From positions 62,001-126,000 of the forward strand of contig JAPTJF010000061.1 in assembly GCA_029339195.1 (NCBI GenBank): DNA of 64,000 bases, read 5' to 3'. Positions 22,237-33,784 of the stretch are shown in pieces. A model generated the notes under the pieces. It did not search any database. It was not told the origin of the DNA and saw only the letters and a list, made by a program, of their open reading frames with translations. Source of the DNA: Micractinium sp. NFX-FRZ (lineage: Eukaryota; Chlorophyta; Trebouxiophyceae; Chlorellales; Chlorellaceae). A program made the translations under genes and the position numbers. How positions within the stretch are numbered: the stretch's first letter is position 1; every line of letters starts with the position of its first letter.

Positions 22237-25200
22237 TCAGGCAAGACCCGACTGCTCCCCCTCCTGCGCTGCATCCTTTGCCGTGCCGTCAGTGGCAGCA
22301 GCAGGCCCCGCCCCGCCGCCCGCTGCCGCCGCCGCTGCCGCCACATCATCGGCTTCCGACCGCACTGCAGCCGCCGCCTGCACTGCTGCAGCGCCGGCCC
22401 CCGCCTTCACGGAGAAAAGTGACTCGTCGGCGCGCTGCCAGGTGTAGGCGCAGCACCACAGCCAGTTGGGGGCGACCACTTGCTTGCCCTGCAGCAAGCA
22501 GGAGCGGGGCGAGACTGGGAGGGTTGGCCCACGAAGCGAGCGGCAGCATGTGGCGAGGCACCTCAGGACAGAGTTTGCCAGCCGGGGCAACAGCAATGCA
22601 GTGGCCCTGCCCACTGCAGCGTGGATGCCAGCCACATGCCTCAGCTGTTCCCAGTGCGTCTTGTCTGGGATGTTGCTTGCAAACACAAGCAGCAGCAGCA
22701 GCAGCAGCAGCAGAGCAGCAGAGGCAGCACCAGTGAGTGCCCCAGCCCAGAACAATGGTGCAAGTCGCCGCACCTTGCCGCGTGCCCAGCGCGTTTTGTC
22801 TGTGACGTCGGTTGCAACCACATGGGTCACCCCCTCCCCCATCTCCCGCACGCACGTCGCTCCCAGCTGCACGGTGGGTGGGAGGCAGCAGGGGTGGCAC
22901 AGGGTGGGCGGGTGGGGATCAGAGAGGGCACCGCAAGCCAGGAGCAAGGGTCGGACAGGATATGCTGCCCACCCTATTGCGCAGCAGTGCTTGTGTGCGC
23001 TCGTGTGTGCAAATGCATCAGGCGGACCGCCAACATCACCAGCAACAGAGCGGCAGCGGGATCAAAGGCACACTTGGCCGCATGCTCCTCTGCACACATC
23101 AAGCAAGGCCCCCCCACCCACATACCCACCCACATGCCCCTGTGCACGCATCGAGGCCCCTCGCCCACATGCCCACCCATGTGCCCCTCTGCACACATCA
23201 AGCCCCCTCTCCTGCACCCTGCACTCATGTACCCACCCATGTGCCCCTGTGCCTGTTCCTTCCTTTCCTGCTTTCAGCTGCCTTTTGGGCACCGCCCACC
23301 CACCCACACACCTTGACGGCGAGCTGCCACAGCGGGTGCGCTGTTGGGTCTCTGCAGTCTAGCGGCATCACACGGCTGAACAGGATGCACACGTCCGCCA
23401 AGACAGCCTGTCGGGCGGCACGCAGCAGCGGCCGCACGTCCGCCGCGCCGTGGTCGGCTGCACCAGCGGGGGCGGCGACGTGCAGGCAGGCAGGCAGGCA
23501 GCTGGGTGTCAGCACCAGCTCTACAGAACATGTCCACCCCGCCCCACCCCACCCTCACATACACATGGCCTGCCCCTCCCGCTCCCATTGCCCCATCCCA
23601 ACGCACACTGCACCCACGTGCACGCACCCTGCCCAGCATAATGCTCCTGTACCTCGCGCCACCTCCAGTGCATTGCAAGCAGTTCCATGTCACGCAACAC
23701 ACACTCCACAACTCATTCCACGAAACCACACCACATCGCACCACACCACACCGCAGCTCACCTTGTTCGAAGAACTGCCCCTGCACCCGCGACATCACGC
23801 CCAGGCAGGTGCCCAGCGCGCCCCCCTCCTCCTTCTCATCCACCCGCCGCTCCAGCAGAGACTGGCCCCTGCACGGCACACAGCAGGTGGGGCCAGGCAG
23901 GAGTGCGGGTTCAGGCACAGCGGGGAGGGTCTGAACAGAAGCGCAGAGTGTCCGCCTGCCGGGGCTTGCCCCTCAGCAGGCAGGCAGGCAGGCAGGTGGG
24001 CAGGCAGGCAGGCAGGCAGGTATGCAGGCAGCTCGAGGCCAAGCAGCCCTCCCTCACCCCCTCCCATCTACCCAACAATTCAACATTTGTAACTGAAGAC
24101 CCTGCCCCTGCTGGGGAGCACAGGTGGCGATCAACTCGCACGAGGCTGCCTCTGTGGCGCAGCCCCGCCCCCTCCTCCCTTATGCCCACCCAATCCCGGC
24201 GCCCACCTGAAGCCAAAGCGGCCCGCATCGGCGGGGAAGTAGAGGTAGCGCTCAATCTGCACGAGGTTGTCCCTGTGGCGGGGCCACACCCCCTCCGTGT
24301 CGTCCAGTATGAGCACCACCCGCTCCCGCCCCAGAACGACGTCCAGGTCTTTGACATACCGCTGCGTGGAGTCGCCCTGTGGGGCAGGCATTGGAGAGAA
24401 AGGCGAAAGGAAGGAGGGGAGGGCAACAGTCAATGTGGAGGACCCAGACCGGCCTGCTCCCGCCCGAGCCCAACAAAAGTCCCGGTCCTTGACGTACCGC
24501 TGTGTGCTGTCGCCCTGTGGGGCAGGATGTGGGCAGAAAGGAGGGGAGGGCAACACTGAGTGTGGAGATGCCAGGGCGGCCCGCTCCCGCAACCAGCACG
24601 ACGTCCAGACCCGCCCCGCTCCCTGCTCCCTGTCTCCACACGCTTTCAGCCATGTGGCCTGCACCCTCTTGATGATTGAAAACACGTGGCCTGCGGTCCC
24701 TGACAAAGTACATACATCCCTCCCCCCCCTCCCCAGCGCACCGACGAGATGATGCGGCCGTGGAAGAGCCTGCCCTGGGGGTCCAGCAGCTTGGCCATCT
24801 CCCCGGCATAGTCCCGGTCCCCCATCGTGTACACGTGCAGCTCAAACCTGGGCACAAAATTCAGCAGTTGGATTGCGTTGAGTTGAGGTTGGTATGGGTG
24901 CAGAGGGGGAGGTGTGCTGAGCCGTCCGCTGAAGTGTACACGTGCAGCTCAAACCTGGGCACATTGCAGGTGAAGGAGGGGGGGGGGAGGAAGGGTTTGG
25001 TGAGCAGCTGCCCAGTGTGCACACGTGCAGCTCAAACCTGGGCACAGGGTTCAGGTGTTTGGTGAGTCAGGTTGAGGGTTCAGTGAAAGGAGTGCGGAGG
25101 GGAGGGGTTGTGAGCAGCTGTCGTGTGCACAGGCAGCTCAGCCCGTGTGCTTTGTGTTGATGTGGGGAAGGGGGCTGGAGTTGTGCAGGCGGGCAGGCAG

Positions 25201-26900
25201 GCAGGCAGGCAGGGGAGGAGCCGAGGCAAGGGCGTCAGCCGGCGGCAGTGGCCCTCAGCACAGCTTGCATGTGGCCTCAGGCTGCAGGCCCACTGCAACC
25301 ACGCTGCCGCCCAGCCACTCCAAGGCCACCCACCCACCTCCTTCCTCGTCCCCGTCCACCCCCGGGCAGCGGCCTTCCCCACACCCCAGCCCCCCACCCC
25401 AGCTCAGCCCAACCCCGGTGCCGTGCCCCTGCCCCTGCCCCCACATGTCACCACCGATCCATGCATTCTAACTTAATTTAACTCTTCCACTCACTTGTCT
25501 TTGGCTTCCTCCAAAAACTCGCGCACCCCCGGCCGCAGCTTGGTCCACATGCGCATGTGGGGCAGGTGGAACAGCATGGGCGCGTCCGCCGGCTGCGACT
25601 CCAGCTGCGCGCGCAGCAGGTGCTCGCCTGCGGGCAGGCAGGAGGAGGCAGGCGGGGTGCAGAGCTCCGTGTGTAAGGATGCAGGGCTAAACACGCCCCT
25701 TGCGCCTGCCGTCACCAGCGCCCGGTGCCTCACACTGTGCCAGCTCAGAGCACCCGCCAGCTGAGCACCCGCTTAGCTGTGTGCCAGCCTGGCACCAGCC
25801 AGCTGAGCACCCGCCAGCTCAGCGTCCGCCAGCTCACCCTCTGGCGGCACCTCGCTCAGCCGTGTGGAGTTGAGCAGCGTGTGGTCAAGGTCCAGGATCA
25901 GCAGCAGGCGGCGGTTGGCCAGCAGGCGGTCCGCGGTGCCCTGCACAGGCGGGGGAAGGCAACGGAAGAGTGTGTGGCGAGGGCATGCAGGTGCGTAGCT
26001 GGCGACAGGCAACCTGTGCACGGCTGCCGCCTGCCGATGTCCTGGCGCTTGCTGGCGACCCTTGCTCTGCGCTGCCGGCCAGCCTGTACAGCCAGCTGCT
26101 GCACCCCGGTGCCCAGCCGTTGCATTAACCCTCAGGCCGCGTGTCATCCCGTGTGGCTAGCTACCCACCTGAGGCACACACACCCTCACCTGCCTCAGCT
26201 GCAGTACACACCCCTCACATCTTGCATAATGCTCACACACACAAGTATTACGTAACCCGCCCACCTGGCGCAGCCGTTCAGCCTCGTGCTTGCTAACCTC
26301 CAGCCCTTTGTGGATGTAAGACAGAGCCACACCCCGCTCCTCTGCCTCATCTCGGAGGGCGCCGCACCGGATGCAGATGCCGCCCATGAACCCCGGGTGC
26401 GGCGGGCAGCCGTCGGCGGGGGCGGGGGGCGCAGCAGCGGCGGCGGGGTCTGCGGGTGGGTGGGGGTTAAGGTGGAGAGCAGGCGGGGGCGGCATGGAAA
26501 CGATCTGTTTCCATGCATCTACGACAAGATGGGTGCCCAGCGGCTTTGGTTTCAATGGCGCACCAATACAAGATCACCACTGGTGCAGCACCCACCTAGC
26601 CGAGCCTTCTTGGCAGCCGGCGCATCGCTGCACGCAGGATGGCAGGGGGCAGGGGGCAGGCACACGGCAGTAAAGAGGGCCGCCATGGGAAGCAGCAAAG
26701 CACCAGCGCCTGCAGGGGCACGCGGGCGCCGGTCGCACCTGCAAGAAGCAGCTCTTGAGAACCTCTGTTATTCAATTGTCTGTAATCTAATTTCCGCCAG
26801 CACCCACCAAGGCCCACCTGGACAGGGCATCCTCCTCCCCAAGCTCCGCTGCCAGCTCAGCCTCCAGCAGCGCCTCCAAATCATCCGACTCCTGGCTCAT
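22237..26900 (-). CDS. CPL4: FCP1/CPL4-type RNA polymerase II CTD phosphatase with BRCT
   Basis: Eleven exons (26900-26818, 26627-26596, 26449-26265, 25940-25838, 25627-25495, 24847-24742, 24376-24207, 23868-23762, 23457-23312, 22866-22774, 22488-22237) give 469 residues, close to plant CPL4. The NLS-like SDAPAAKKARL comes from a 32-nt exon. A Cys-containing GGICIRCGALRDE segment follows. The phosphatase domain has the DLDHT nucleophile motif (about 117-121), VYTMGDRDYA and LILDDTEGVWPRHRDN. A BRCT domain covers about 315-405 (GVTHVVATD, then APNWLWCCAYTW). It removes Ser phosphates from the Pol II C-terminal domain in the nucleus. The last 45 residues are Ala-rich. Three exons have extra edge copies in adjoining introns. 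The start at 26900 is the first ATG of the conserved acidic N-terminus. Confidence 0.95.
23080..23255. repeat. Minisatellite in CTD phosphatase intron 9
   Basis: Imperfect units built from GTGCCCCTCTGCACACATCA and CCCACCCATGTGCCCCTGTG repeat three to four times. Confidence 0.8.
23978..24030. repeat. GGCA tetranucleotide microsatellite
   Basis: A run of GGCA units in phosphatase intron 7, with similar shorter runs near 23481 and 25190. Confidence 0.9.
24120..24285 (-). repeat. Exon 7 internal copy in CTD phosphatase intron
   Basis: The exon segment encoding NLVQIERY (24241-24285) has a diverged copy at 24120-24168, past the donor and inside the next intron. Confidence 0.78.
24318..24620 (-). 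repeat. Triple exon-start repeat, CTD phosphatase exon 7
   Basis: About 72 bp ending GTCGCCCTGTGGGGCAGG (real exon start at 24376) recurs at 24450-24524, and a shorter third copy lies near 24586-24617. The spacing is about 134 bp. Confidence 0.92.
24827..25047 (-). repeat. Triple exon-start repeat, CTD phosphatase exon 6
   Basis: ACGTGCAGCTCAAACCTGGG occurs at the exon start (24833-24852), at 24940-24959 and at 25023-25042. Each copy keeps a usable acceptor. Confidence 0.95.
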
Positions 26901-27563
26901 GTTGAACTCTTAAGTCAAAAGCCAGCAATCAGCAACCTGCCAAGTCGGTATGGGTGTGTGGAGTTCAGGCAGGGTGGTCAGGTGATGTTGAACAAAGCCT
27001 GCAGGCGAGTGGCACCGACGGCGCGGGCGGCAGGGGGACGTGGGCTGGGCGGGTGGCGGCGGGGCTGGCGACGGCAACGTAGAGCAGGCGGCTGACTGAA
27101 CTTCGGTCCCGCAAATGGCACTCTCACAGTTTCGAAGCTTGGACAGTCGCAGGTAGCGCGGAGGGCTAGCGATTGAAGAGCCTGAGCGATCGAGTAGCGG
27201 GGCGATCAGGTGCGGCGCTGTGCAATAAACGCAGAACAGCAAACGCATGTATCAATGTCGGCGGAAAGCACGATCATGCGGGAGACGAGAATCTGGCCTG
27301 CCAGGGTGGCGGCGGTGGGGAGGTGACTTGACCGTTCGGTGCGGCACCCCTCTTGATCTGGCTTCCACTGTGCTTCGCACGACATGTTCACAGCGCTCAG
27401 CTGTCGTCAACAAAAGGTCGTCACATCAACTAATCAACTGCCTAGCCTCGTGGGCCGTCAGAGACTGCTCTTGGAGGGCGGAAGCTACGCATCTGGCGCA
27501 TCGCCTTCTGCCCTGCTTCCACTACCCGTTTCCACTACCCTCTAGAGCACCGCCTGCCGCAGT
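26901..27563. other. Intergenic between tandem minus-strand genes
   Basis: This holds the CTD phosphatase promoter and the 3' end of the 105-residue gene. No coding signal and no minus-strand TGTAA is found. Confidence 0.4.
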
Positions 27564-28905
27564 TCAGGCATTGCCCTGGGCCTCCCGGTTCTTGGGGTTG
27601 CTCAGCGGATCGTCAGCACGCGCGTCTGTGTTTTGGGGCGTCGCCTGGCCCGCCATCTCCGACCTGTGGACTTGCAGGGAAGGGAGGAGGGGGGGGTGGG
27701 CGGGTGGCAGCGCAGGGGCAATGGTGGGCGGGCCATTAGGGTGGCGCCAAGGCCGAGCTGGGCTGCCCAAGCATGCAAGCGCCTACCATAGAACCATGAC
27801 AGCGGTGCTTCACTGATGTTGTGACAAACCCCTGGCACGACCCTCTCTGCCCCGCAGCCACCCATGCATACAGCAAAAGGGAGGCCCCCAACCCGTCCCA
27901 CCCCCTGCCCACCTGGACTGCTGACCGGCCTCCCTATTTCAGAGAGACGCATCCTTCCTCACGTGCAGTGTCTGCTTGCCTTCTCAGCTGAACGCTATCA
28001 CCCCAACTCACTTCCTTGCCGGGCTGCCCGCACAAACACCCCGCACAAGACCCACCCGCCCTGCCCACACCCTGGCCCGGCCCACAACCTTTGCCCCACC
28101 TGAACTGCTCGATGGCCTCCTTCTTCTCTGGGGACGCATCCTTCTCAAAGTGCAGCTCGTCGCCGTAGCGCTCGGAGCGCGTGACGGCGGCCTGCAGGCG
28201 CAGGCACAACAAGGGCAGAGGGGGGCGGGAAGGGCAGATGAGGCGGGCGGTGGGATGGGTGCCAGCAGCGCTCTGGGTGAGAACTGGCAGCCGGGCGGGT
28301 TGTGATGGGCAGGCCACAAGGGCAGGGTGCCGAGGCGCAGGGGGCGTTGGGTGTGGAGAGCCAATGAGAAGGCGGGTCAAGACGGCACGTGCCCGGCGGC
28401 AGATGCTGGGCGGCGTCAGTGCCAGTGCTGCAACTTCCCTTGCCGCCGCGCCGGGTGCACACAAGATCTTGAAACTTCCCCTCGCCTCGCCACAAGCCCT
28501 CCCTCCTGCCCGCCCTCGCGACCACCTGTCGCCGCACCTTCTCGCCGCTGCTCAGCCCTCCCATGTCGGGGTCCCCCGTGCGGCGGTCGATGTCTGTGGT
28601 GGCGCCCTTGAACTGGCCCTGGATGCGGGGACCTGGGTGTGGAAGGGAGGGGCACGAGCAACCAGGGATGAGCCAGTGGAGCGTAAGGGTGGGGGGTGCG
28701 GCGGCGGTGGGACGCCACCCCACCGCCGTAGGTGGCACCGGGCGCAGCGGCGCGACACTGGCAAGCTTGGCAGCTGCTCCAGCGGCTCCCTCGTCGGCAG
28801 CCGCTGCACCATCCAAGGCTACTGCAATCTGGCTGGCCCACGAGGGAGAGTGCGGGCCCCAAGCCACTCCGAACCAAGCTTCTTACCCTCCACGTTCTCT
28901 GCCAT
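27564..28905 (-). CDS. Small hydrophilic protein of unknown function
   Basis: Four exons (28905-28887, 28632-28526, 28191-28100, 27663-27564) give 105 residues with consistent phases. The first coding exon is only 19 nt. The sequence is hydrophilic and probably mostly disordered: GPRIQGQFKGATTDIDRR, GDPDMGGLSSGEKVRRQ, SERYGDELHFEKDAS, then PLSNPKNREAQGNA. I see no signal, membrane span or known motif, and do not recognise a family. Regularly spaced exons with good donors and acceptors support it as a real gene, but evidence from homology is lacking. The intron before the last exon contains a second copy, about 60 bp long, of the end of exon 3 with its donor. It is divergent from the Smr gene (1.26 kb). 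Confidence 0.6.
27908..28156 (-). repeat. Exon-end duplication, orphan gene exon 3
   Basis: About 60 bp covering the exon 3 end and donor (28096-28156, with GACGCATCCTTCTC) has a copy at 27908-27968 (GACGCATCCTTCCTC) in the next intron. Confidence 0.88.
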
Positions 28906-30166
28906 GGTTCCTTGGACTGGTCTGTGCTGGAGCTGAGAGGGGTGGAAACAAGGGCGGTGGGACAGACGGGAGTGGAAGAGGTAGGGCTGACCTGGTAGTG
29001 GAGGCACCCTGGAGGAAAGGTCATGAAATGCCCAGCTTCGTCGACTGTGCGTCCCAGCTTCTGTTCCTTCCCGACTTTGCACCACAACCTTTTTATAAAT
29101 CGAAGTCCTGTGAATCCAAGTCACATGAGTTTGGTGGCCACCAACTGGCGGCAGGAAGCTGTGGTGCACTCTTGTCAAGCTATCAGGAAAATGGCAGCGT
29201 GTTTGCAATCTGAACCAACTCGACATGCAGATCTATAGCGAAATCAGGCAAGGCTTTGCCTTTCTGAGTGCCGGGCAGCGCACGATGCCACCAAGGCTGC
29301 GCCGGGTGGCGCCCAGTGTGCATGCACAGGTTGCCTCGAACCTTGACTTCGCCCCCATCGAGACGTTGCGACGTAGTACCTCAGTCAGGAATGGCTAAAA
29401 CATGCATTACTAAGCGCGACGATAAATCGATATGCCGCTGGGCATTGTCTGGAGGAGGCCAACCCGCCGCAGCGCTGACGGCATGTACTTGGCATGCGGC
29501 ACCGGTTCCACTTCTCGCACTCCAGCCAAGCCCCTTGCCAAACTCAAGGCAGTTTATAACACTGTGAAACACACTGGCTTGTGGTGCACAGCGCTTGAGC
29601 TGGGGCAGCGCTTGGGATGTATCAGTTTCACAAGGTGGTTCCGCCCCTAACGCAACGCCGTACGGCGCGCTGTGCTCACCGCAGCAGGACTGCATCGGAG
29701 CGCCCAACCTGCTGTCCACCCGGCGTCTCGAGCACCGCCCTATACTTTTCTCGCATCGTGGCCCGGGTGCCACCGTTCTTCACGCTTCCGAAGGTGAGCT
29801 CCGAGGCACTCCCAGCGGGCCGAGCGGTTGCACGCTCTCGCAAGGCATAAACTACCGCGCCCCCGAGCTTTTGGCTCGGCTAAATCGCGGTGCCGGCGGC
29901 GTCGAGCGCGTCCCGGCGCTCTTGGGAGGTTTCAAGCGCACTTTAAAGCCCCCGCGTGCCGACAGCTCCCGCTGGGTTGCAGCCGGTTCAAAGCCTTATA
30001 GTGCGTTGCTGAGTCGTGAGCACCCCTCAAACCGTGTCGCCGGGTCCCAGGGCCGGGCCGCGGGAAGCTGGGTTGCACGGTTTCCCGTTAACGGCTTCCC
30101 GTTAACGGTGCCACGACTGCCGCGTCCCGCTACTATATCTTGCCTGCAGGTCGCCAACAAACCACC
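28906..30166. promoter_or_regulatory. Divergent intergenic region, orphan gene / Smr gene
   Basis: 1.26 kb without recognisable coding conservation, although one GC-driven open frame runs through its right half. It contains twin CCGTTAACGG palindromes at 30082-30108. A possible 5'-UTR acceptor (TTGCCTGCAG) lies just before the Smr start. Confidence 0.45.
30082..30108. promoter_or_regulatory. Tandem CCGTTAACGG palindromes
   Basis: TTCCCGTTAACGG occurs at 30082-30094 and again at 30096-30108. Each copy contains the perfect 10-bp palindrome CCGTTAACGG, 60-85 bp before the Smr ATG. The core resembles MYB-type sites, so a factor-binding site is inferred. Confidence 0.4.
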
Positions 30167-32593
30167 ATGGAGAGCCGCCGTGCGCCTGACGCCTACCAGC
30201 TTGAGGACTACCTCGCCTTGCTGCTGGGCGCTCCCACCGCCAACGCCTGGTCCTGTGAGCAGGGCAGCAGGCAGCACACCTCCTGCGCCCCTGCAACCCC
30301 CACCTACGGCTCGCCCACCTACACTAGCACCCTGCACACTAGTCCTTCAGAGTTTCCAGCGCTTGGAGTGGCCTTGCGCCCGCCAGCCACGGGCGCCGCC
30401 GTCGGCGTCGGCGAGCCGTCTCGAGATGAAGCGTTGGCTTGCCTCCTCTCCCGCAACCCAGAGGTGTGTTGCGTTACAGTGCACTTGCCTGCTCCGGGGC
30501 AACTGCTCAGATGGGGCGATGGCACCCTGCAACAGTGGATGCACCGCGCCTTCAGACCGACGTTCAACAACCACCCTGCTCCCGCTTCTCCCACCTTGTG
30601 TGCGCCTGCAGGCGGATGTCGCAGTACTGATGTACTTTCTCTCTGAGTCCAGCGGCAACTTTGAAGAGGCAGAGGCTAATTACCGCCGGTGGCGTGACGC
30701 CGACAACACTGCAGCTCGCACCAGCAGCGGCGGCACAGCAAACGCGCCGCCGCCGCAGGCACCCTCCAGCCCGCCGCCAGGGCCCGCCCTCCCCTTGCCC
30801 ATCCCCCTGCCTTCAACGCGCCTGCACACAGCCAACAGCTATGAAGACAGGTGTGTGGGCTGAAGCTGGCTCAGGTCGTTGAGAGAGAGTGCAGCCTCCT
30901 GCCCACCTGGCATCTTCCTTGAGCGGCCCGTGCAGCCTGTTGCTTTTCCCGACGACGTTCCCCGCAGACTACGGCCCGCCTGCTCCTGTGCTCCCTGCAC
31001 CTCAACCACCCCTCCCCTTCCCCTTCCCCATGCAGCGCCAGCTGGCAGGGTTGGGCTGAGGCATCTCCGCCCGGTGGCTACGCAAAAGCCATCACGGAGG
31101 CATGTGGTGCTCCAAACAAGGCTCCCCGCTCCACCACCTTTGGCGCCGGTTACTACGGCAACCACTCCAGCTGTGCTGGCGTGGCGGATGCCGACCTGGC
31201 GGCTCTCGAGCTGGCAGGGCTTGAGCTGCAAGAAAGCGCGGCTTGCACCCGTGGCGCCGTCCACACCGCCAGCCGCACCGCCGGCGAGCACCCACCCATT
31301 GCCACCCACTCCGGTGCGCTGGTGCGCGAACCCTCTGCCTCGTCCAACGGATGGGCACGCCAGGGCAGCCCCGGGAGCAGGCCCAGCTCTGGCGCTGTGT
31401 GGCGCGCGCCCTCGCCGTCCCGCAGGGATGATGCCGCTCGCCGGGCCGCCAGCGAGGCATTCGTAAGTGCCCAGGAGCAGGTGTCCGGGCTGAAGGCGGA
31501 GGCGGACGCATGCCGCACCCAGGCCATAAATGCACGGGTGAGCAGGGGGGCAGAGTTGGGGCAAGTTCACGCGGTGTGGGTGGAAGGAGTGGGGTGTGGG
31601 CAGGCAGGGGTGGGCGAGCAAGCTGGTGTGAGTGTATGCGAGTGATGTGCTGGAGGGTGGGTGGCCTAGCACAGTGTGCCAAAGCAGAAGACAGCCATTT
31701 GAGGGTCAGCCAAGCTGCCCCTTCCCTGCCTGCCTGCCAGCCTGCCTGCGCTCCATGACCCCCGTCCCGTGCCCCCACTGACTTTATTACACCCCCTCCC
31801 TGTGCGCCCGCGCTGCCATTCACAACCCTCTGCTCACTGGTCCCACCCGTGCAGCGGATGAACCGCCTGCAAGAGGCCGTCCAGCTGGAGCGCCACGCTG
31901 CGGCATGCATCAGGCAGGTGCATGCTGTGAGGGAGCGCGCCTCCCGGGAAGCCTTTCAGCGCAACAACAAGGAGAACGTGATGGAAATGGTGCCAATCGA
32001 CCTGCACGACCTGACAGGTGGGCGGATGGCATGCTGCGTGTGCTGCGCTATGCCTGCTGGGCTTGCTGGGGCCGCTGTCGGGGAGACCGTGCTCGTGGCA
32101 AGCGCAGTGAAGGGCGCAAACTGACAGGTGGGGGGTGCCTGCTGTGCCTGCTGCGCTGTGGTGTGCGCATGTATGGTGGGCAGGCAGTGCAAAGCCTTTG
32201 TGGGCGGATGCGTACTGCTGGGATGGCAGCGCAGGGCCAGTGAGCGTGTGCACAAGCGGCAGGTGCCCCACATCGGTGCATATGCAGCAGCAGCAGGACC
32301 TAAATCCCGCAGTACCGCTGTCCTGATGCTGACGACCCTGCCCCTCCTCCCCGTGCCCCCGCGCAGTCACCGCCGCCGTGCGGAAGGTGGAGGAGGTGGT
32401 GCCACTGGCACGCCAACTTATCACTGGAGGCTTCTACTCGGCTGTGCACCTGCCTCTCATCACCGGGCGGGGGGCGCACAGCGCGGGTGGCGTGCCCAAG
32501 ATACGCGCGGCTGTGCAGGAATGGATGGACGCGTACGGCATTGAGTACCGGCTTGAGAATGCCGGCGGCCAGCTGGTGGCCTGTTTTGCCTGA
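30167..32593 (+). CDS. DUF1771-Smr domain protein with CUE-like N-terminal region
   Basis: Five exons (30167-30463, 30612-30850, 31036-31537, 31855-32017, 32367-32593) give 475 residues. The ATG has a good context (ACCACCATGG). The N-terminal part has an SEFPALG motif and a helical stretch (SRDEALACLLSRNPE, then ADVAVLMYFLSESSGN) that resembles a CUE ubiquitin-binding fold. A Pro/Ser-rich linker follows. The DUF1771 helical region is at about 315-385 (SEAFVSAQEQVSGLKAEADA onward). The Smr domain fills the C-terminus with IDLHDLT, ITGRGAHSAGGVPKIR and a final strand QLVACFA. Smr domains are nicking endonucleases acting on RNA or branched DNA; the DLH and TGxGxHS motifs are intact. This architecture matches plant CID5-7/N4BP2-like proteins, so a role in mRNA surveillance is plausible but inferred. 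Confidence 0.88.
31999..32158 (+). repeat. Exon-end duplication, Smr exon 4
   Basis: CTGACAGGTGGG and the following GC-rich intron start (32011-32050) recur at about 32122-32157. Confidence 0.65.
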
Positions 32594-33784
32594 GCCAAAG
32601 CGCCAGGCTGGCGCACTGTGGCTGCACCATGTGCACCACAAGCGGTTGTGGCGTGCACACACGGGACCCAACCCGGGCGCACGCCGCTTTACAGCGCAGC
32701 ATGCGAGCACGGGATTGAACCCGGGCGCATGCATGCACTAACCCTCTGTTCTGTTGAGTTTACCTCGTCAGATTTTGTTCTGACGCTTGCACAGTTCTGC
32801 TCACCCCGGGCCTTGCCAGGAGTGCAGCCCGCTCCTCACCTTTTGCCCCATGTGCTTGCATGCGGGGCGTGCCCAAGACGAGCCGCCCCTTCACCCGCAT
32901 GCGCACGTTTTTTCCGCTTCTGTTGGAGTGATGCCCTCCAGTTTCTTTGCGTGCCCCCTGTCTGCTGTCTGCCACCGTTTGCCCTTGAGTGGGAGTCGCT
33001 CCTGCCCACCCTGCTTGCCATTGTCCACGTTGTGTCTGCCCTGTATTGCCATGCCATGTACACCTGCGAGGTGTGCCCTCCGTGAATTTGTTGTACCGTG
33101 TTCATCTCCCATCGGTTGATCTGCAAGCGCCTCCTCACTTGAACACAAACATGCGGCGCAGCCAAAATGGCAGGAACGTTGTGTAATACCCAACGAGCTT
33201 CCCAGGGTGGTTGTGCAGCAGAGGCTTGGGGGGCCGCACAAGTGCCTCCCGGCAACCATCCCCTCACACACCTGCCCCACCTGCGGCCCACAAGAGGGTG
33301 ACTACGACCAAACCTTGCCACTCCCACATGCCTCCTGTCTGGGTCGGAGGGGTTTCAGATAAGCCAGGGCTGCTGCCCGCCGCCTGGCAGTCGCTGGTGC
33401 TTGCAGGCCTCCAGCTGGCACAGGAGCTCAGATCCTTGCATGACCCCGCCCTGCCCCTGCCGCTACCCCGCCACCCGGTGCCAATGTTCATTGCATGCTT
33501 CCTGATGGTGGCTCAAGTGGTTACTCAGTATGCCACGGACGTGACCAGGCAGGAGTTGCACGCCAGGGAGCAGCAGACCAGCGGCCCTGGTAGCTGCACA
33601 GTGAAGCGGGCCATGCGCGCAGCCTGCATGGGCGCGCCAGCACGGCGGGCAGCCTGGGCGCGCCAGCTCGGTGCTCTCACACATCCAGTGTTGATCATCA
33701 CGGGCTTCCTCTGTCCTTCTGTCGTTTTCATCGAGAAAGAGAGCGCGCTGGACACCTCCGACACGTCGAAAGTGGTCCGGCCCC
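32594..33784. other. Intergenic between Smr and ankyrin genes
   Basis: This holds the long Smr 3' untranslated region, with TGTAA at 33182-33186, and the 5' region of the ankyrin gene. A duplicated tRNA T-arm-like stretch lies near 32660-32735. Further upstream ankyrin exons cannot be excluded. Confidence 0.4.
33182..33186 (+). terminator. TGTAA polyadenylation signal, Smr gene
   Basis: TGTAA lies about 590 bp after the stop. Confidence 0.45.

Noticed and set aside
22640..22735. Extra coding exon of the CTD phosphatase (PDKTHWEQ)
   Set aside because: It resembles exon 10's end (TDKTRWARG) but follows a run of CTG/Leu codons and lacks a matching phase. It is more likely another decayed exon-edge copy.
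22812..24092. Long plus-strand open frame of over 400 codons
   Set aside because: It runs across exons and introns of the minus-strand CTD phosphatase, is His/Pro/Thr-rich from intron repeats and has no conserved motif. GC-rich composition makes such shadow frames common here.
29595..30863. 422-codon plus-strand frame overlapping the Smr start
   Set aside because: The conserved CUE-like/FPALG segment is in another frame beginning at ATG 30167. The upstream part has no recognisable domain and is probably promoter and leader.
32655..32740. tRNA gene
   Set aside because: Only a T-arm-like stretch exists. No acceptor pairing, D arm or anticodon arm can be built.
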